DNA of 40,749 nt from Gemmatimonadota bacterium (GCA_024641735.1 JAHECN010000008.1:1-40749); one strand, 5' to 3'. Shown: positions 1 through 9,218, counted from the stretch's first letter. Numbers and translations are program-made. Notes: generated by a model from the sequence alone, not told the origin.

Positions 1-3000
1 TGCTTCGAGACGTTGGATCCGACCCGAACCACCACGAGGTAGTCCCCTGGTGCGGCCGTCCCACCGCCACCACCACCGCCTCCACCACCGCCGCCGCGAC
101 CGCCCTGACCGACCTGAAGATCGAGCAGGCCCGCGACCGTACCGGCCAAGGTGCTGTCGGCACCGGCTGCCCGGCTGATGAGCCCGGCGATCCCGCCCGC
201 GCCACGTCCGCCGCCGCCACCTCCACCACCGCCGCCGGCTGCACCGCCCTCACCTGGGCGCTCATTCCACGCGGGGGCCTGGCCACCACCCGCGCCACGG
301 CCTCCACCGCCCCCACCACCGCCGCCACCGGCACCACGGCCTCCGGCGCCGCCGCCAAGTGCTGCGGTAGGATTCTCGACCAGCTTCCGGACGCGTGCCA
401 AGGCCGCTGTGTCGGCGCCAGCCTTCTTGAGCGAATCAAAGACCGTGTTCATCCGGCGCACGGCCAGGATGGAATCGCGCCGTTGCGAGGGGGTCATCGG
501 CTGAGGCGCTGCCGGTGGCGGGGTCATGTTGAAACCCCACGTGACCTTGTGCAGGCCGGCGGCGCCCGGACCCGTCATTCGGCTGACCGTGTCACCCGCG
601 GCGTTCACCACCAGGATGGTGGCCGTCGACGCCACGCCACTCGCGCCGACACGGTACTGAATTTCGGCACCGTACTGCGGCGAATTCGCCCGGAAGACTG
701 CCTGCCCGGTGGACTCTCCGCCCATCGGCGCTTCGTACCACTGGACCGCAGTCCGCGGAGCGAATTGCACCAGCGCGAGCGCCATCACGCTGTCGCTCAT
801 CTGCGGGATCGCATTCACGTCAACGATCCAGATCGAGCGGCCGTGTGTGGCGGCGATCAACTCGCGATCGCGTGGATGAATCTTGAGGTCATGGACCGGC
901 ACCGTCGGAAGGCCGGTCATGAACTTCTGCCACGACCCACCCTTGTTGAGCGACAGGTAGACGCCCACATCGGTCCCGACATAGAGCACATTTGGATTCG
1001 CGGGGTCTTCGCGGATCACGTGCGCAAAGTCCGGTCCGCCCGTCGGGAGATTCGCCGCGATGGACGTGAACGTCTTGCCGAAGTTGCGCGTGGCATACAC
1101 GTACGGCGTGAAGTCGCCCGTCCGGTGATTGTCGAAGGTCACGTAGAACGTGTTGCTGTCCGCGTAGGAAGGCTCGATCCGCGACACATAGGTGCCCGCA
1201 GGAACGCCGGGGAAACGCCCCGTCAACTCTTCCCACGTCGCGCCGTCATTCCGCGTCAGCCAGAATCGTCCATCGTCCGTGCCGGCATAAAGGAGACCGG
1301 GGCGCACATACGACTCCGCCAACGAGACGATCGTGGCGTAGGTCTCAGCCCCGGTTGCATCCGTCGTGATGCCGCCGGTCGTCCGCGTGGAGATGCGGAT
1401 CTTGGTGCTATCCGCATAGGTCAAGTCGGGCGAGATCGGATACATCTCGTCCCCCATCTTGACGGACTTCATGACGCGATTGGATCCAGCGTAAAACGTC
1501 TTGGCGTTGTGCGGCGACAGAATGTACGGCGTGTTCCAGTTCCACCGCAGGGTGAGGCCCGCCGAGTCGGCGGCGATCATGGCGTTGATCTCGGCGATCC
1601 GCTTCTTCACCGCGGAGGAAGAGGCGTTCGGCGATTCCTCCAGGACGGCAATTGTGTCGCGCCATGCCGCAGCACGTTGGCGCCAGTTCGGCTTGGAGAG
1701 GCCGGAGCGCTCACCGGTGGCAATGTTGACTCGGCTCATGGAGCCGCCCTGCGACGTCCCGTAGATGATGTTGGCGTCGGTCGGATCCTGCTGCGTGACA
1801 AAACCATCGCCACCGGCGTAGGTGAACCACATCGAGTTGGTGATGCCACCCGAACGGCGCCGGCTCGGACCACACCAGGAGCCGTTATCCTGCAGTCCAC
1901 CGCAGACGTTGTACGGCGTGGCGAAGTCAAACGACACGGCGTAGAACTGGCCGATCGCGAAATTGTTCGGGAACCACCAATTGCCGCCCTTGTCGAACGT
2001 GATCCCGATCCCGCCGTCATTGCCGACGACCATCCGATCCGGATTGTTCGGATCGATCCACATGGCGTGGTGGTCGACATGGATGCCGACCGTGGTGGTC
2101 CGTACGGTCTTGCCGCCATCGGTCGAGAAGTTGACCGGCGTGGACGACCAATAGACGCGGTTGGGATCCTTCGGGTCGACACGCACTTGCGAGTAGTAGA
2201 ACGGGCGCACGTTGTTGGTGTTCATCTGCGTCCACGTCGCGCCACCATCCTCGGAACGATAGAGGCCGGAATTGCTCTTGGCGGGCGTACCGACGCCGCT
2301 CTTCCCCTTCGGGTTGGCGGCGGTATCGGCCTCCACCAGCGCGTACATGATGCGCGCATCGCTCGCGGCAATCGCGAGCCCGATCCGGCCCTTCATCGTC
2401 TCCGGGAAGCCTCCCCCCTTCACTTCCGTCCACGTCTCGCCGCCGTCCGTGCTCTTCCAGAGCGCGCTGCCCGGCCCACCGCTCTGCAGGAAGTATGGTC
2501 CGCGCTGCCGCTCGTAGGAGGAGGCAAAGAGCGTGTTCGGATTGGTGGGGTCCATCACCAGGTCGATGAAGCCGGCCTTGTCACTGATGAACTTCACGAG
2601 CCGCCAGTTCTTGCCGCCGTCCGTGGTCTTGTAGAGGCCACGGTCCGGATTGCTGTTCCAGATGGCGCCGAGGGCCGCGACCCACACGGTGTTCGGGTCC
2701 TTCGGGTGCACGAGAATCCGGCCAATTGTCTGGGTCTTTTCGAGCCCCATCAGCTTCCAGGTCAGGCCGCCGTCCATCGACTTGTAGATCCCCTGGCCCG
2801 GCGAAATCGAATTCCGTGAATTCTGCTCGCCCGTACCGGCCCAGATCTGCATCGTGTCGCTCGGCGCGATCGCGAGGTCGCCCATCGAGACCACCCGTTC
2901 GTCAGTGAAGAGCGGGCGGAAGGTGACGCCACCATTGGTGGTCTTCCAGATCCCGCCGCCCGCTGCTGCCACGAAGAAGGTGGTCGACGGCGAGGGGATC

Positions 3001-3170
3001 CCCTCCACGTCGGCCACACGCCCCATCATGTTGGCTGGGCCGATTTCCCGCCACCGAAAGGCGGAGAGTGACGCGGGATCAAGGGGAGTGGAAAGCTGGG
3101 CGGTGAGCGGGGCAACCATGCCGAGGAGCAGGCAGGTGGCGGCAGCAGCGCGGACGTGGGCACGTCGCAT
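1..3170 (-). CDS. Vps10/BNR-repeat beta-propeller secreted protein, C-terminus outside window
   Basis: About 1056 codons are visible and the frame is open to the left edge, so the C-terminus is missing. The start is the ATG at 3170, giving a signal peptide (MRRAHVRAAAATCLLLG, then a hydrophobic run ending at TAQ). The mature part carries many BNR/sortilin-type blades of the pattern 'W-K-S/T-T-D-G-G-x-T/N-W' (for example IWKTTNGGVTF, IYKSMDGGLTWK, LYKTTDGGKNWR), each preceded by a 'DP.NPN.ly.gt' turn, as in Vps10-domain proteins. It is therefore an exported propeller protein, often annotated as glycosyl hydrolase or photosystem II stability-like. No catalytic residues can be assigned, so the function is unknown. 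Near the visible end there are three glycine/arginine-rich tracts (coding bases about 61-110, 198-250 and 286-358) between folded parts. The family call is firm; the role is not. Confidence 0.88.
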   Translation of the reverse strand, partial: MRRAHVRAAAATCLLLGMVAPLTAQLSTPLDPASLSAFRWREIGPANMMGRVADVEGIPSPSTTFFVAAAGGGIWKTTNGGVTFRPLFTDERVVSMGDLAIAPSDTMQIWAGTGEQNSRNSISPGQGIYKSMDGGLTWKLMGLEKTQTIGRILVHPKDPNTVWVAALGAIWNSNPDRGLYKTTDGGKNWRLVKFISDKAGFIDLVMDPTNPNTLFASSYERQRGPYFLQSGGPGSALWKSTDGGETWTEVKGGGFPETMKGRIGLAIAASDARIMYALVEADTAANPKGKSGVGTPAKSNSGLYRSEDGGATWTQMNTNNVRPFYYSQVRVDPKDPNRVYWSSTPVNFSTDGGKTVRTTTVGIHVDHHAMWIDPNNPDRMVVGNDGGIGITFDKGGNWWFPNNFAIGQFYAVSFDFATPYNVCGGLQDNGSWCGPSRRRSGGITNSMWFTYAGGDGFVTQQDPTDANIIYGTSQGGSMSRVNIATGERSGLSKPNWRQRAAAWRDTIAVLEESPNASSSAVKKRIAEINAMIAADSAGLTLRWNWNTPYILSPHNAKTFYAGSNRVMKSVKMGDEMYPISPDLTYADSTKIRISTRTTGGITTDATGAETYATIVSLAESYVRPGLLYAGTDDGRFWLTRNDGATWEELTGRFPGVPAGTYVSRIEPSYADSNTFYVTFDNHRTGDFTPYVYATRNFGKTFTSIAANLPTGGPDFAHVIREDPANPNVLYVGTDVGVYLSLNKGGSWQKFMTGLPTVPVHDLKIHPRDRELIAATHGRSIWIVDVNAIPQMSDSVMALALVQFAPRTAVQWYEAPMGGESTGQAVFRANSPQYGAEIQYRVGASGVASTATILVVNAAGDTVSRMTGPGAAGLHKVTWGFNMTPPPAAPQPMTPSQRRDSILAVRRMNTVFDSLKKAGADTAALARVRKLVENPTAALGGGAGGRGAGGGGGGGGGGRGAGGGQAPAWNERPGEGGAAGGGGGGGGGGRGAGGIAGLISRAAGADSTLAGTVAGLLDLQVGQGGRGGGGGGGGGGGGTAAPGDYLVVVRVGSNVSK
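61..358 (-). repeat. Three Gly/Arg-rich low-complexity coding tracts
   Basis: Within the Vps10-like gene, three stretches read almost only as Gly with spaced Arg and Ala (GGN/CGN codons on the minus strand), at about 61-110, 198-250 and 286-358. They are separated by ordinary sequence. They lie after the propeller blades and before a segment reading GDYLVVVRVGS, so they look like flexible linkers rather than part of the fold. Confidence 0.8.
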
Positions 3171-3254
3171 CAGGCGTTCTCGTGGCTGGAGGGACTGGGG
3201 GTTTGGGCAGTTCATCCCCTGTACGGCCAAGGGTATCCAAAGGTTGGCCCGAAA

Positions 3255-3273
3255 AGCCGAATTCCGAAAGGCT
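3255..3273 (-). terminator. Weak hairpin plus T-run after msrQ
   Basis: On the minus strand, five bases after the msrQ stop, AGCC and GGCT can pair across an 11-base loop and are followed by TTTTC. The stem is only four base pairs (one or two wobble pairs could extend it), so this is a possible but weak intrinsic terminator between msrQ and the downstream Vps10-like gene. The rest of 3171-3277 shows nothing recognisable. Confidence 0.3.
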
Positions 3274-3277
3274 CCCT

Positions 3278-3889
3278 CTACGCCGGCGCGCCCTTCCGAC
3301 GGCGCCGCTCCCATCGGGCCGCCAGGAGCAGAATCAGCACGACGCCGAAGGCCACCGGGGTCGAAGTGTCCAGTTTCACCAGCCAGAGGTAGTGGAAGAC
3401 GCCCAAGACCGCCGCGACGTAGATCAGCCGATGCAGCGTGACCCATCGCTTGCCGAGCTTCCGAATGGCCCAGCCGCTGGATGTCAACGCGAGGGCCAAC
3501 AGGATGACAAACGCCGAGAAGCCGACGGTGATATAAGGCCGCTTGGCGATATCGTGTAGGATCTCTCCCCAAAGCAGCGACTGATCGAAGACGAGGTAGC
3601 AGAGCGCGTGCAGCAGCGCATAAGTGAAGGTCCACAGGCCGAGCGGCTTTCGGAGGCGAATCAGTGGGTTGACCCCGGTCAGTCGCCGGAGCGGCGTGAC
3701 CGTCAAGGTCAGCATCAGCATGACCAACGTGGTGGTCCCAGTGAAATGCTCCAGCTTCTCCGCGGGGTTCGCGCCGAGGTCAATCGCGGTGATCCCCAGC
3801 AGCCCCAGCCCCAAGTAGAGGGCGGGGCCGATGCCCCCAACGATCACGGCGGGACGGATGACCCGCCCCACCCAGTGTGATGCCGTCAT
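3278..3889 (-). CDS. msrQ: MsrQ, heme-binding membrane subunit of periplasmic methionine sulfoxide reductase
   Basis: A 203-residue integral membrane protein of the YedZ/MsrQ branch of the ferric-reductase-like family. MsrQ passes electrons from the inner membrane to the molybdoenzyme MsrP, which repairs oxidised methionines of periplasmic proteins. The sequence shows about six hydrophobic segments, an early HFTG histidine, the paired-histidine region TYALLHALCYL, and a later HRLIYVAAVLGVFHYLWL segment. These histidines fit the b-heme ligands of the family. The tail is strongly basic (RWERRRRKGAPA), consistent with a cytoplasmic end. It starts four bases after the msrP stop, so the two are surely co-expressed. 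Length matches the family (about 200). Confidence 0.93.
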   Translation of the reverse strand: MTASHWVGRVIRPAVIVGGIGPALYLGLGLLGITAIDLGANPAEKLEHFTGTTTLVMLMLTLTVTPLRRLTGVNPLIRLRKPLGLWTFTYALLHALCYLVFDQSLLWGEILHDIAKRPYITVGFSAFVILLALALTSSGWAIRKLGKRWVTLHRLIYVAAVLGVFHYLWLVKLDTSTPVAFGVVLILLLAARWERRRRKGAPA

Positions 3890-3893
3890 CCGA

Positions 3894-4826
3894 CTAGTAC
3901 AGCGTCCGCGGGTCCATCCCCGCGTAAAGCGAGGCGACCTGATCCGCGTAGCCGTTGAACGGGAGCGTCGGGCGCTTCAGGAAGTCACCGATCCGGCGCT
4001 CCCGGGCCTGGCTCCACCGCGGATGGTCGACCGCGGGATTCACGTTGGCAAAGAAGCCATACTCATCGGGGGCCAGCAGCTGCCAGCTGTTGCGAGGCTG
4101 CTCTTCCACAAACCGGATTTTCACGATCGACTTGCCGCCTTTGAACCCATACTTCCAGGGGACGACGAGCCTGAGGGGCGCCCCATTCTGGTTGAGCAGC
4201 GACTTCCCGTACAACCCCGTGGCCAGCAACGTGAGCGGGTGCCGTGCTTCGTCCATGCGGAGGCCTTCCACGTAGGGCCACGGCATGATGTTGGTGCGCT
4301 GCATCGGCATCTGGGTGGTGTCGTAGAGCGTGTGGAACTCGATGTACTTCGCCTTGGTCCCAGGCTCCAATCGATTGATCAGATCCTTGAGCTGGATGCC
4401 ATTCCACGGAATGACCATCGACCAGGCTTCCACGCAGCGGTGCCGGTAGGTCCGATCGACGACCGGGATTCCCTTGAGAAGGTCGTCGAGATCGTAGCGG
4501 CCCGGCTTCTTGACATCGCCTTCCACTACGACTGACCAGGGACGCGGCCGGAGCGTGTGGGCGTTCTTGGCCGGATCGTCCTTCCCGGTCCCGAATTCGT
4601 AGAAGTTGTTGTAGGTCGTGATGTCCTTGAAAGAGGTCGGGTCGTCCGCGAACGCCTCAGCGCCCACCACGGGCGCTGGGGACTTGCCCCGCGCGGCCAT
4701 GACCCGATTCGCCGTGATCGCCACGGCGGTGACACCTGCCGCTGCAAGCCAAGCACGGCGCGAGACGTAATGGCGCTCTTCGGTGATTTCGGAAGTCGGA
4801 ATATCAGGGGGACGGCGAATCAGCAC
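3894..4826 (-). CDS. msrP: MsrP, Tat-exported molybdopterin methionine sulfoxide reductase catalytic subunit
   Basis: 310 residues, YedY/MsrP family (sulfite-oxidase fold). It reduces methionine sulfoxide in periplasmic proteins using a molybdenum-molybdopterin cofactor. The start is the GTG at 4826, with GGAG about nine bases upstream. The N-terminus holds a twin-arginine signal (SRRAWL at residues 22-27, then a hydrophobic stretch ending at VMA), as expected for export of a folded cofactor protein. Cys131 in RHRCVEAW is the expected Mo ligand, and the surrounding [17 protein letters not shown] block is the family signature. The C-terminal motifs [20 protein letters not shown] and [14 protein letters not shown] also match. 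It precedes msrQ in a two-gene operon. Confidence 0.96.
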   Translation of the reverse strand: MLIRRPPDIPTSEITEERHYVSRRAWLAAAGVTAVAITANRVMAARGKSPAPVVGAEAFADDPTSFKDITTYNNFYEFGTGKDDPAKNAHTLRPRPWSVVVEGDVKKPGRYDLDDLLKGIPVVDRTYRHRCVEAWSMVIPWNGIQLKDLINRLEPGTKAKYIEFHTLYDTTQMPMQRTNIMPWPYVEGLRMDEARHPLTLLATGLYGKSLLNQNGAPLRLVVPWKYGFKGGKSIVKIRFVEEQPRNSWQLLAPDEYGFFANVNPAVDHPRWSQARERRIGDFLKRPTLPFNGYADQVASLYAGMDPRTLY

Positions 4827-4889
4827 GGCAGCTCTCCAGACTGGGGCATCATTTCCATACGCGTCTGGGGCGCCAAGAGTTCCGCACGA

Positions 4890-4978
4890 CGGACAGGGAG
4901 GGATTCGAACCCTCGAGACGGCGTAAACCGCCTAAACGCGTTCCAGGCGTTCCTCTTCAACCACTCGAGCACCTGTCC
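4890..4978 (-). tRNA. tRNA-Ser(GGA)
   Basis: The minus strand folds as a class II tRNA: a perfect 7-bp acceptor stem (GGACAGG at 4978-4972 with CCTGTCC at 4897-4891), discriminator G at 4890, a T-loop containing GGTTCGAATCC, and a long variable arm. The anticodon stem AACGC/GCGTT encloses loop CTGGAAC, giving anticodon GGA. CCA is not encoded. The 63 bases to the msrP start show only a short palindrome (CCAGTCTGG); no clear terminator was found. Confidence 0.96.
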
Positions 4979-5125
4979 TGAGGCGGCGACACCTGCCGCG
5001 AGGGGGTGAAAGTAGCGGATCTGGCCTCGATCGGCCAGCACCGAGGCTGGCTCGCCACTCTCGACGAGGATACCCTTCTGGATCCCGCACACGCACTCCC
5101 CTTCCCTCGCTCGGCGGAACCCCTG

Positions 5126-6145
5126 ATGCGCCTCACGGCTACTGCACTGCTCCTGACGCTTCCCCTGTTCGGTTGTGCCGGGAACGGGTCACAAAAGGCC
5201 TCCTCGGGCCAGGCGCCCGGTCTCGCCATGATTCCGGCGACACGGGCGGGGTGCGCGCCGTTACCGGCGCTCGACTCGGTTGGCCTGCTCCGAGACGTGT
5301 TCCGCTTGGCCGACGACTCGATGCGCGGCCGTCATCTCGGTTCGCCAGAAGGGGCCAAGGCCCGCGACTACCTCGCCTCGCGATTCGATGCGCTCGGGAT
5401 TGGCACGATCGCGCCGGGACGCCTCCACCGGGTGCCGGTGATCGCCGCGCCTCGGAATTTCAACGTCGACCACGCGTTCAACGTGGTCGGGGTGGTGCGC
5501 GGATCGGTGTCGCCCGAGCAGTACATCGTGGTGACCGCGCATTTCGATCACGTGGGGATCGGTCGCGCGGTCGAGAACGACTCGATCTACAATGGCGCTG
5601 ACGACAACGCCTCGGGTGCCGCCGCGCTGGTCGCGTTGGCCAAGCATTTTGCCGCTGCCCCGCCGCGTCACTCGATTGTGTTCGCAGCCGTGGACGGCGA
5701 GGAGCGTGGCATGCCGGGGAGTCGTGGATTCGTTGATGCGCCAACGGTTCCGCTCGACCAGATCCTCGTGAACGTCAACCTCGACATGGTCGGCCGCAAC
5801 GCGAAGAACGAAGTGTATGCCGCCGGACCGGGCAAGTACCCGCAACTGCGCCCTGTGGTGGAAGCCACGGCCAACTGCTCCCCCGTGACGACCCTGTTGG
5901 GCCACGACACACCTGCGGCGGGCCCGGGCAACGACTGGACGAACCAGTCGGATCAAGGCTCCTTCCATCGGAAGGGGATCCCCTTCGTCTACTTCGGCGT
6001 CGAAGATCACGCCGACTACCACAAGCCCAGCGACACACCGGAGCGGTTGATGCCAGGGTTCTATGTCGGCGTCGTCCGGACGGTAGCGGATTTCATCCGA
6101 CGGTTTGATGAGGCGCCGGTCGCGCGCGTTCCCGCCGCGCCATGA
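5126..6145 (+). CDS. M28-family zinc metallopeptidase, lipoprotein
   Basis: 339 residues from the ATG at 5126, chosen because it gives a lipoprotein signal (MRLTATALLLTLPLFGC, lipobox LFGC). The frame is open further upstream to 5006, but that stretch encodes no signal. The peptidase M28 (aminopeptidase/glutaminyl-cyclase-like) zinc site is visible: His139 and Asp141 in AHFDH, the GADDNASG block (Asp159/Asp160), the catalytic glutamate region DGEERG (Glu192/Glu193), NLDMVGRN, and the last histidine in DYHKPSDTPE. It is expected to be a membrane-anchored, periplasmic or surface exopeptidase. It overlaps or abuts the S9 peptidase gene on the same strand, suggesting a two-gene peptide-degradation unit. 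The 147 bases upstream, shared with the tRNA-Ser(GGA) leader, show no strong promoter. Confidence 0.92.
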   Translation: MRLTATALLLTLPLFGCAGNGSQKASSGQAPGLAMIPATRAGCAPLPALDSVGLLRDVFRLADDSMRGRHLGSPEGAKARDYLASRFDALGIGTIAPGRLHRVPVIAAPRNFNVDHAFNVVGVVRGSVSPEQYIVVTAHFDHVGIGRAVENDSIYNGADDNASGAAALVALAKHFAAAPPRHSIVFAAVDGEERGMPGSRGFVDAPTVPLDQILVNVNLDMVGRNAKNEVYAAGPGKYPQLRPVVEATANCSPVTTLLGHDTPAAGPGNDWTNQSDQGSFHRKGIPFVYFGVEDHADYHKPSDTPERLMPGFYVGVVRTVADFIRRFDEAPVARVPAAP

Positions 6146-6183
6146 GCCTCCCCTTCTCTGTCATTCACCTCCCGAGGTGCCAG

Positions 6184-8541
6184 ATGTCCCTCTCCCGTCG
6201 TTTCGTCACTGCCATTGGCCTCGCCCTGGTGGCTGGCGCCGCCCCGGCGGCGGCCCAACAGCTCACGGCAGCTGACTATGCGCGCGCCGAGCAGTTCCTT
6301 GCTCCCACCGTGAACCCCTTGGTCAAAGGGGGCGCGGGACAACCCACCTGGCTCAGCGGAGACCGCTTCTGGTATCGCAAGAGCAGCGCGACCGGCAGCG
6401 AGTTCCTGCTCGTGACACCCGCCTCACGCCGCGCAGTGCCGCTCTTCGATCACGCCGCCGTCGCGGCGCGACTGAGCGCGGCCACCGGGAGCACGATCTC
6501 CCCCACAGCTCTCCCGTTCCAATCACTCACCTTGAGCGCGGATGAGCGGAGCGTCACGGTGGTCGCCGGCGGGAAGGCGTGGCAGTGTGATCGGCTGGGC
6601 AAGGCATGTGCAGACCAGGGGGCAGCCGGGCCCGCTGCTGCCGCCGGCTTTGGTGGTCGCGGCGGCGGTGGCCGGGGTGGTGGACGCGGAGGAGCGGCGG
6701 GTGGTGGCGTGGTCTCCCCCGACAAGGCCACCGCTGTCTTCATCCGGGACTGGAACCTCTGGCTTCGCGACAACACCACGGGAACCGAGCGCCAGCTGAC
6801 GCGTGACGGCGTGGAGAACTACGGCTACGCGACGGACAACGCGGGTTGGACCACGAGCGACCGCGCCATAGTGCTCTGGTCGCCGGACTCCAAGAAGATC
6901 GCGACCTTTCAGCAGGATCAACGTCGCGTCAGCAACATGTACCTCGTGGATGTCCGCGTCGGTGCACCGGCATTGCGCAGCTGGAAGTATCCGTTTCCAG
7001 GAGACAGCGTCATCACCATGATCGAGCGGGTGGTGATTGACGCGGCCACTGGCGCGGTGACGCGTCTCAAGATGCCAGCGGATCAACACCGCTCGACCTT
7101 GGGCGATGACATCTCCATGGACGACATGAAGTGGAGTCCGGACGGCACGGAGCTCGCCTTCGCGTCGGTCTCGCGTGACCACAAAGATGTCTGGCTGCGG
7201 CTCGCCAACACGGCTACGGGCGATGTGAAGACAGTGTACCACGAACACTCGCCGACGCACTTTGAATCGGTGACGGGGTGGCGCGTCTGGTGGAAGACCC
7301 GGGAAGTCCTGTGGTACTCACAGCGCGAGGACTGGGGACGGCTCTATCTCTACGACCTCGACAGCGGCGCCCTGAAGCGCACGGCGACCGACTGCAATTG
7401 CAACGTCACCGCGATCGTGAGTGAAGAGGAAGCCACGCGCACCCTCTGGTTCACTGGACTCGGACGCATCCCGGGCGGCGACCCCTATTTCCGGCACCTC
7501 TACCGGGTCAATGTGGACAAGGGCCCGGTGGTGGCACTCACGCCGGAAGACTTCGATCACGACGGCCAGCTTTCGCCCGCTTCGAAATACGTCATCGACA
7601 CGTATTCGACGCCGGACACTCCTGGCGTCACCGTCCTTCGTGATGGCGTCAACGGCCGGATCCTCCTGGAGCTTGGCCGCACCGACATCTCCGCCCTGCT
7701 CGCCACGGGATGGACGCCTCCGATGCGTATCACCATGAAGGGCCGGGATGGCACCTCGGACATCTACGGGCTCCTCTTCCGGCCGACGAACTTTGATCCG
7801 GCCAAGAAATACCCGATCATCAATCAGATCTACCCAGGCCCGCAGTCCGGCAGCGTGGGCGGCCGGTCGTTCTCTGCCGCGCGCGGCGACACGCGTGCGT
7901 TGGCCGAACTCGGATTTGTGGTCGTGCAGATCGATGGCATGGGCACGCCGAATCGCACGAAGCGCTTCATGGATGCCTACTACGGCATGATGGGCGACAA
8001 CACGATTCCTGACCAGATCTCCGGGATGAAGGAACTCGCGGCGCGCTTCCCGTGGATTGACCTGACACGTGTTGGTATCTGGGGACATTCCGGCGGCGGC
8101 TTCGCGACCACGAGCGCGATGTTCCGCCACCCGGAGTTCTTCCACGTCGGGATCGCCGAATCCGGCAATCACGACAACCGTGTCTATGAGGATGACTGGG
8201 GGGAGCGGTATCAGGGGTTGCTGACGCGGAATCCTGACGGCACCGACAACTACACAGCCGAAGCCAACCAGACGTTGGCCAAGAATCTGAAGGGGAAGTT
8301 GCTGCTGGCCCACGGCACATCGGACAACAACGTGCCGCCGAACAACACGTGGCTCGTCGTGGATGCGTTGATCAAGGCCAACAAGGACTTCGATCTCTTG
8401 ATGATCCCGAACGCCGGGCATGGGTTCGGATCCGCCTCCAACTACATGATGCGGCGTCGGTGGGATTACTTCGTCGAGCATTTGCTCCACGCCACTCCAC
8501 CACGCGAATACCAGATCGGTGGTGGAAGCGGCGGGCGCTGA
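6184..8541 (+). CDS. S9-family prolyl oligopeptidase / dipeptidyl-peptidase IV-like, secreted
   Basis: 785 residues from the ATG at 6184, preferred over an in-frame ATG at 6142 because GAGGTG lies at the right distance upstream and a clean signal peptide follows (MSLSRRFVTAIGLALVAGAA, cut near AAAQQ). The N-terminal part is a DPP-IV-type propeller with WSPD and similar blade motifs. The C-terminal alpha/beta hydrolase domain has the triad Ser636 (GHSGGG), Asp714 (HGTSDNNVP) and His746 (NAGHGFG). It should cleave Xaa-Pro or similar dipeptides outside the cytoplasm. A Gly/Arg-rich insertion sits at about residues 155-175, inside the propeller domain, and is absent from typical family members. 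It follows the M28 peptidase gene directly. Confidence 0.94.
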   Translation: MSLSRRFVTAIGLALVAGAAPAAAQQLTAADYARAEQFLAPTVNPLVKGGAGQPTWLSGDRFWYRKSSATGSEFLLVTPASRRAVPLFDHAAVAARLSAATGSTISPTALPFQSLTLSADERSVTVVAGGKAWQCDRLGKACADQGAAGPAAAAGFGGRGGGGRGGGRGGAAGGGVVSPDKATAVFIRDWNLWLRDNTTGTERQLTRDGVENYGYATDNAGWTTSDRAIVLWSPDSKKIATFQQDQRRVSNMYLVDVRVGAPALRSWKYPFPGDSVITMIERVVIDAATGAVTRLKMPADQHRSTLGDDISMDDMKWSPDGTELAFASVSRDHKDVWLRLANTATGDVKTVYHEHSPTHFESVTGWRVWWKTREVLWYSQREDWGRLYLYDLDSGALKRTATDCNCNVTAIVSEEEATRTLWFTGLGRIPGGDPYFRHLYRVNVDKGPVVALTPEDFDHDGQLSPASKYVIDTYSTPDTPGVTVLRDGVNGRILLELGRTDISALLATGWTPPMRITMKGRDGTSDIYGLLFRPTNFDPAKKYPIINQIYPGPQSGSVGGRSFSAARGDTRALAELGFVVVQIDGMGTPNRTKRFMDAYYGMMGDNTIPDQISGMKELAARFPWIDLTRVGIWGHSGGGFATTSAMFRHPEFFHVGIAESGNHDNRVYEDDWGERYQGLLTRNPDGTDNYTAEANQTLAKNLKGKLLLAHGTSDNNVPPNNTWLVVDALIKANKDFDLLMIPNAGHGFGSASNYMMRRRWDYFVEHLLHATPPREYQIGGGSGGR
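6646..6708 (+). repeat. Gly/Arg-rich insertion inside the S9 peptidase gene
   Basis: About 20 codons dominated by Gly with regularly spaced Arg (pattern GRGGGGRGGGRGG) within the propeller half of the S9 peptidase. It resembles the tracts in the Vps10-like gene at the left edge, although the genes are unrelated and on opposite strands. Confidence 0.8.
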
Positions 8542-8542
8542 T

Positions 8543-8857
8543 TCACGCGGGGCGGTGTTCCGCGACGAGTGACCAGGTACGGATCTCCGGCGGGCCGGCG
8601 AAGAGCTCGCCGGCTCCCGCGATGAATGCGCGCAGATGCGGCGTCTCAAAGTGGGGGCCGAAGTAGGCCTCCGCGGAACTCCACTGCTCGTCGAGCAGGA
8701 TCGACGCGGGTGCGTCGGGGTCCTGATACACCCGAATGCCGAGGCAATCCGTCTCGGAGCGCACCACGAGTGCCGTGAGTGCGTCGAGGGCGTCGCGGGC
8801 AGCCGCCTCCTTCCCCGGCAGGGCGGTGTACCCGATGATGACGGTGACCGGGCTCAC
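8543..8857 (-). CDS. ABM-domain (antibiotic biosynthesis monooxygenase-like) small protein
   Basis: 104 residues forming one dimeric alpha/beta-barrel ABM domain: an opening beta strand VTVIIGYTALPGKE, a central CLGIRVYQDPDAP strand, LLDEQWSSAEAYFGPHFETPHLRAF, and a closing PEIRTWSLV strand. Members are cofactor-free quinol-type monooxygenases or of unknown function; nothing here fixes a substrate. The start is a GTG at 8857 that overlaps the stop of the upstream YegP-like gene by four bases (GTGA), so the two are translationally coupled. The 3' end meets the S9 peptidase gene convergently, one base apart. Confidence 0.85.
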   Translation of the reverse strand: MSPVTVIIGYTALPGKEAAARDALDALTALVVRSETDCLGIRVYQDPDAPASILLDEQWSSAEAYFGPHFETPHLRAFIAGAGELFAGPPEIRTWSLVAEHRPA

Positions 8858-9186
8858 GCCGTCAGGTCCTTCACGGTCGCATCAGGCGCGTTCTTCTGAA
8901 CCGACGCGATGCCGTTCTCCATCGCGGCAGCACTGGAGTACATCTCGCTCTTCCCAATATCCTGCCCATTGGTCGCGGTCAACGCGAAGTACGGATCGCC
9001 CTTCGCGGACGTCCGTCGGTCGAACCGTGCCGCCGCCGCATTCTTCCGCACCGACGCAATCCCATCTTCAGCCGACGCCTTCGAGGCATACTGCTGACTC
9101 GTCAGAATGATCTCGTGATTGCCGGCCTTCAGGTTGAACATGAACTTGCCTGATGCGGTCGCCTTGAGCTCGAAATAGCCTGCCAT
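8854..9186 (-). CDS. YegP-like protein with tandem DUF1508 repeats
   Basis: 110 residues from the ATG at 9186 (GGGGGA lies just upstream). It consists of two copies of the about 50-residue DUF1508 unit: the first has YFELKATASGKFMFNLKAGN and ends SAEDGIASVRKNA, the second has PYFALTATNGQDIGKSEMYSS and ends AMENGIASVQKNA. Each unit folds as a beta-beta-beta-alpha module in known structures of the family (E. coli YegP). The molecular role is not established; some relatives are linked to stress. It overlaps the ABM gene start. Confidence 0.92.
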   Translation of the reverse strand: MAGYFELKATASGKFMFNLKAGNHEIILTSQQYASKASAEDGIASVRKNAAAARFDRRTSAKGDPYFALTATNGQDIGKSEMYSSAAAMENGIASVQKNAPDATVKDLTA

Positions 9187-9218
9187 GGAATCCCCCGTAG
9201 GCGGTAAGAGTGTCGCCG

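Noticed and set aside
61-358. Repetitive CCN/GGN-rich DNA as a CRISPR or satellite array
   Set aside because: The repeats are irregular, in frame with the Vps10-like gene, and encode Gly-rich linkers; there are no regular spacers.
483-2819. Very long open frame on the + strand (778 codons) opposite the Vps10-like gene
   Set aside because: It has no recognisable domain and a composition typical of antisense reading of a GC-rich gene. The minus strand carries clear BNR repeats and a signal peptide.
4827-4889. Terminator after tRNA-Ser(GGA)
   Set aside because: Only a 9-base palindrome and a repeated GCCCCAG motif are present, without a T-run.
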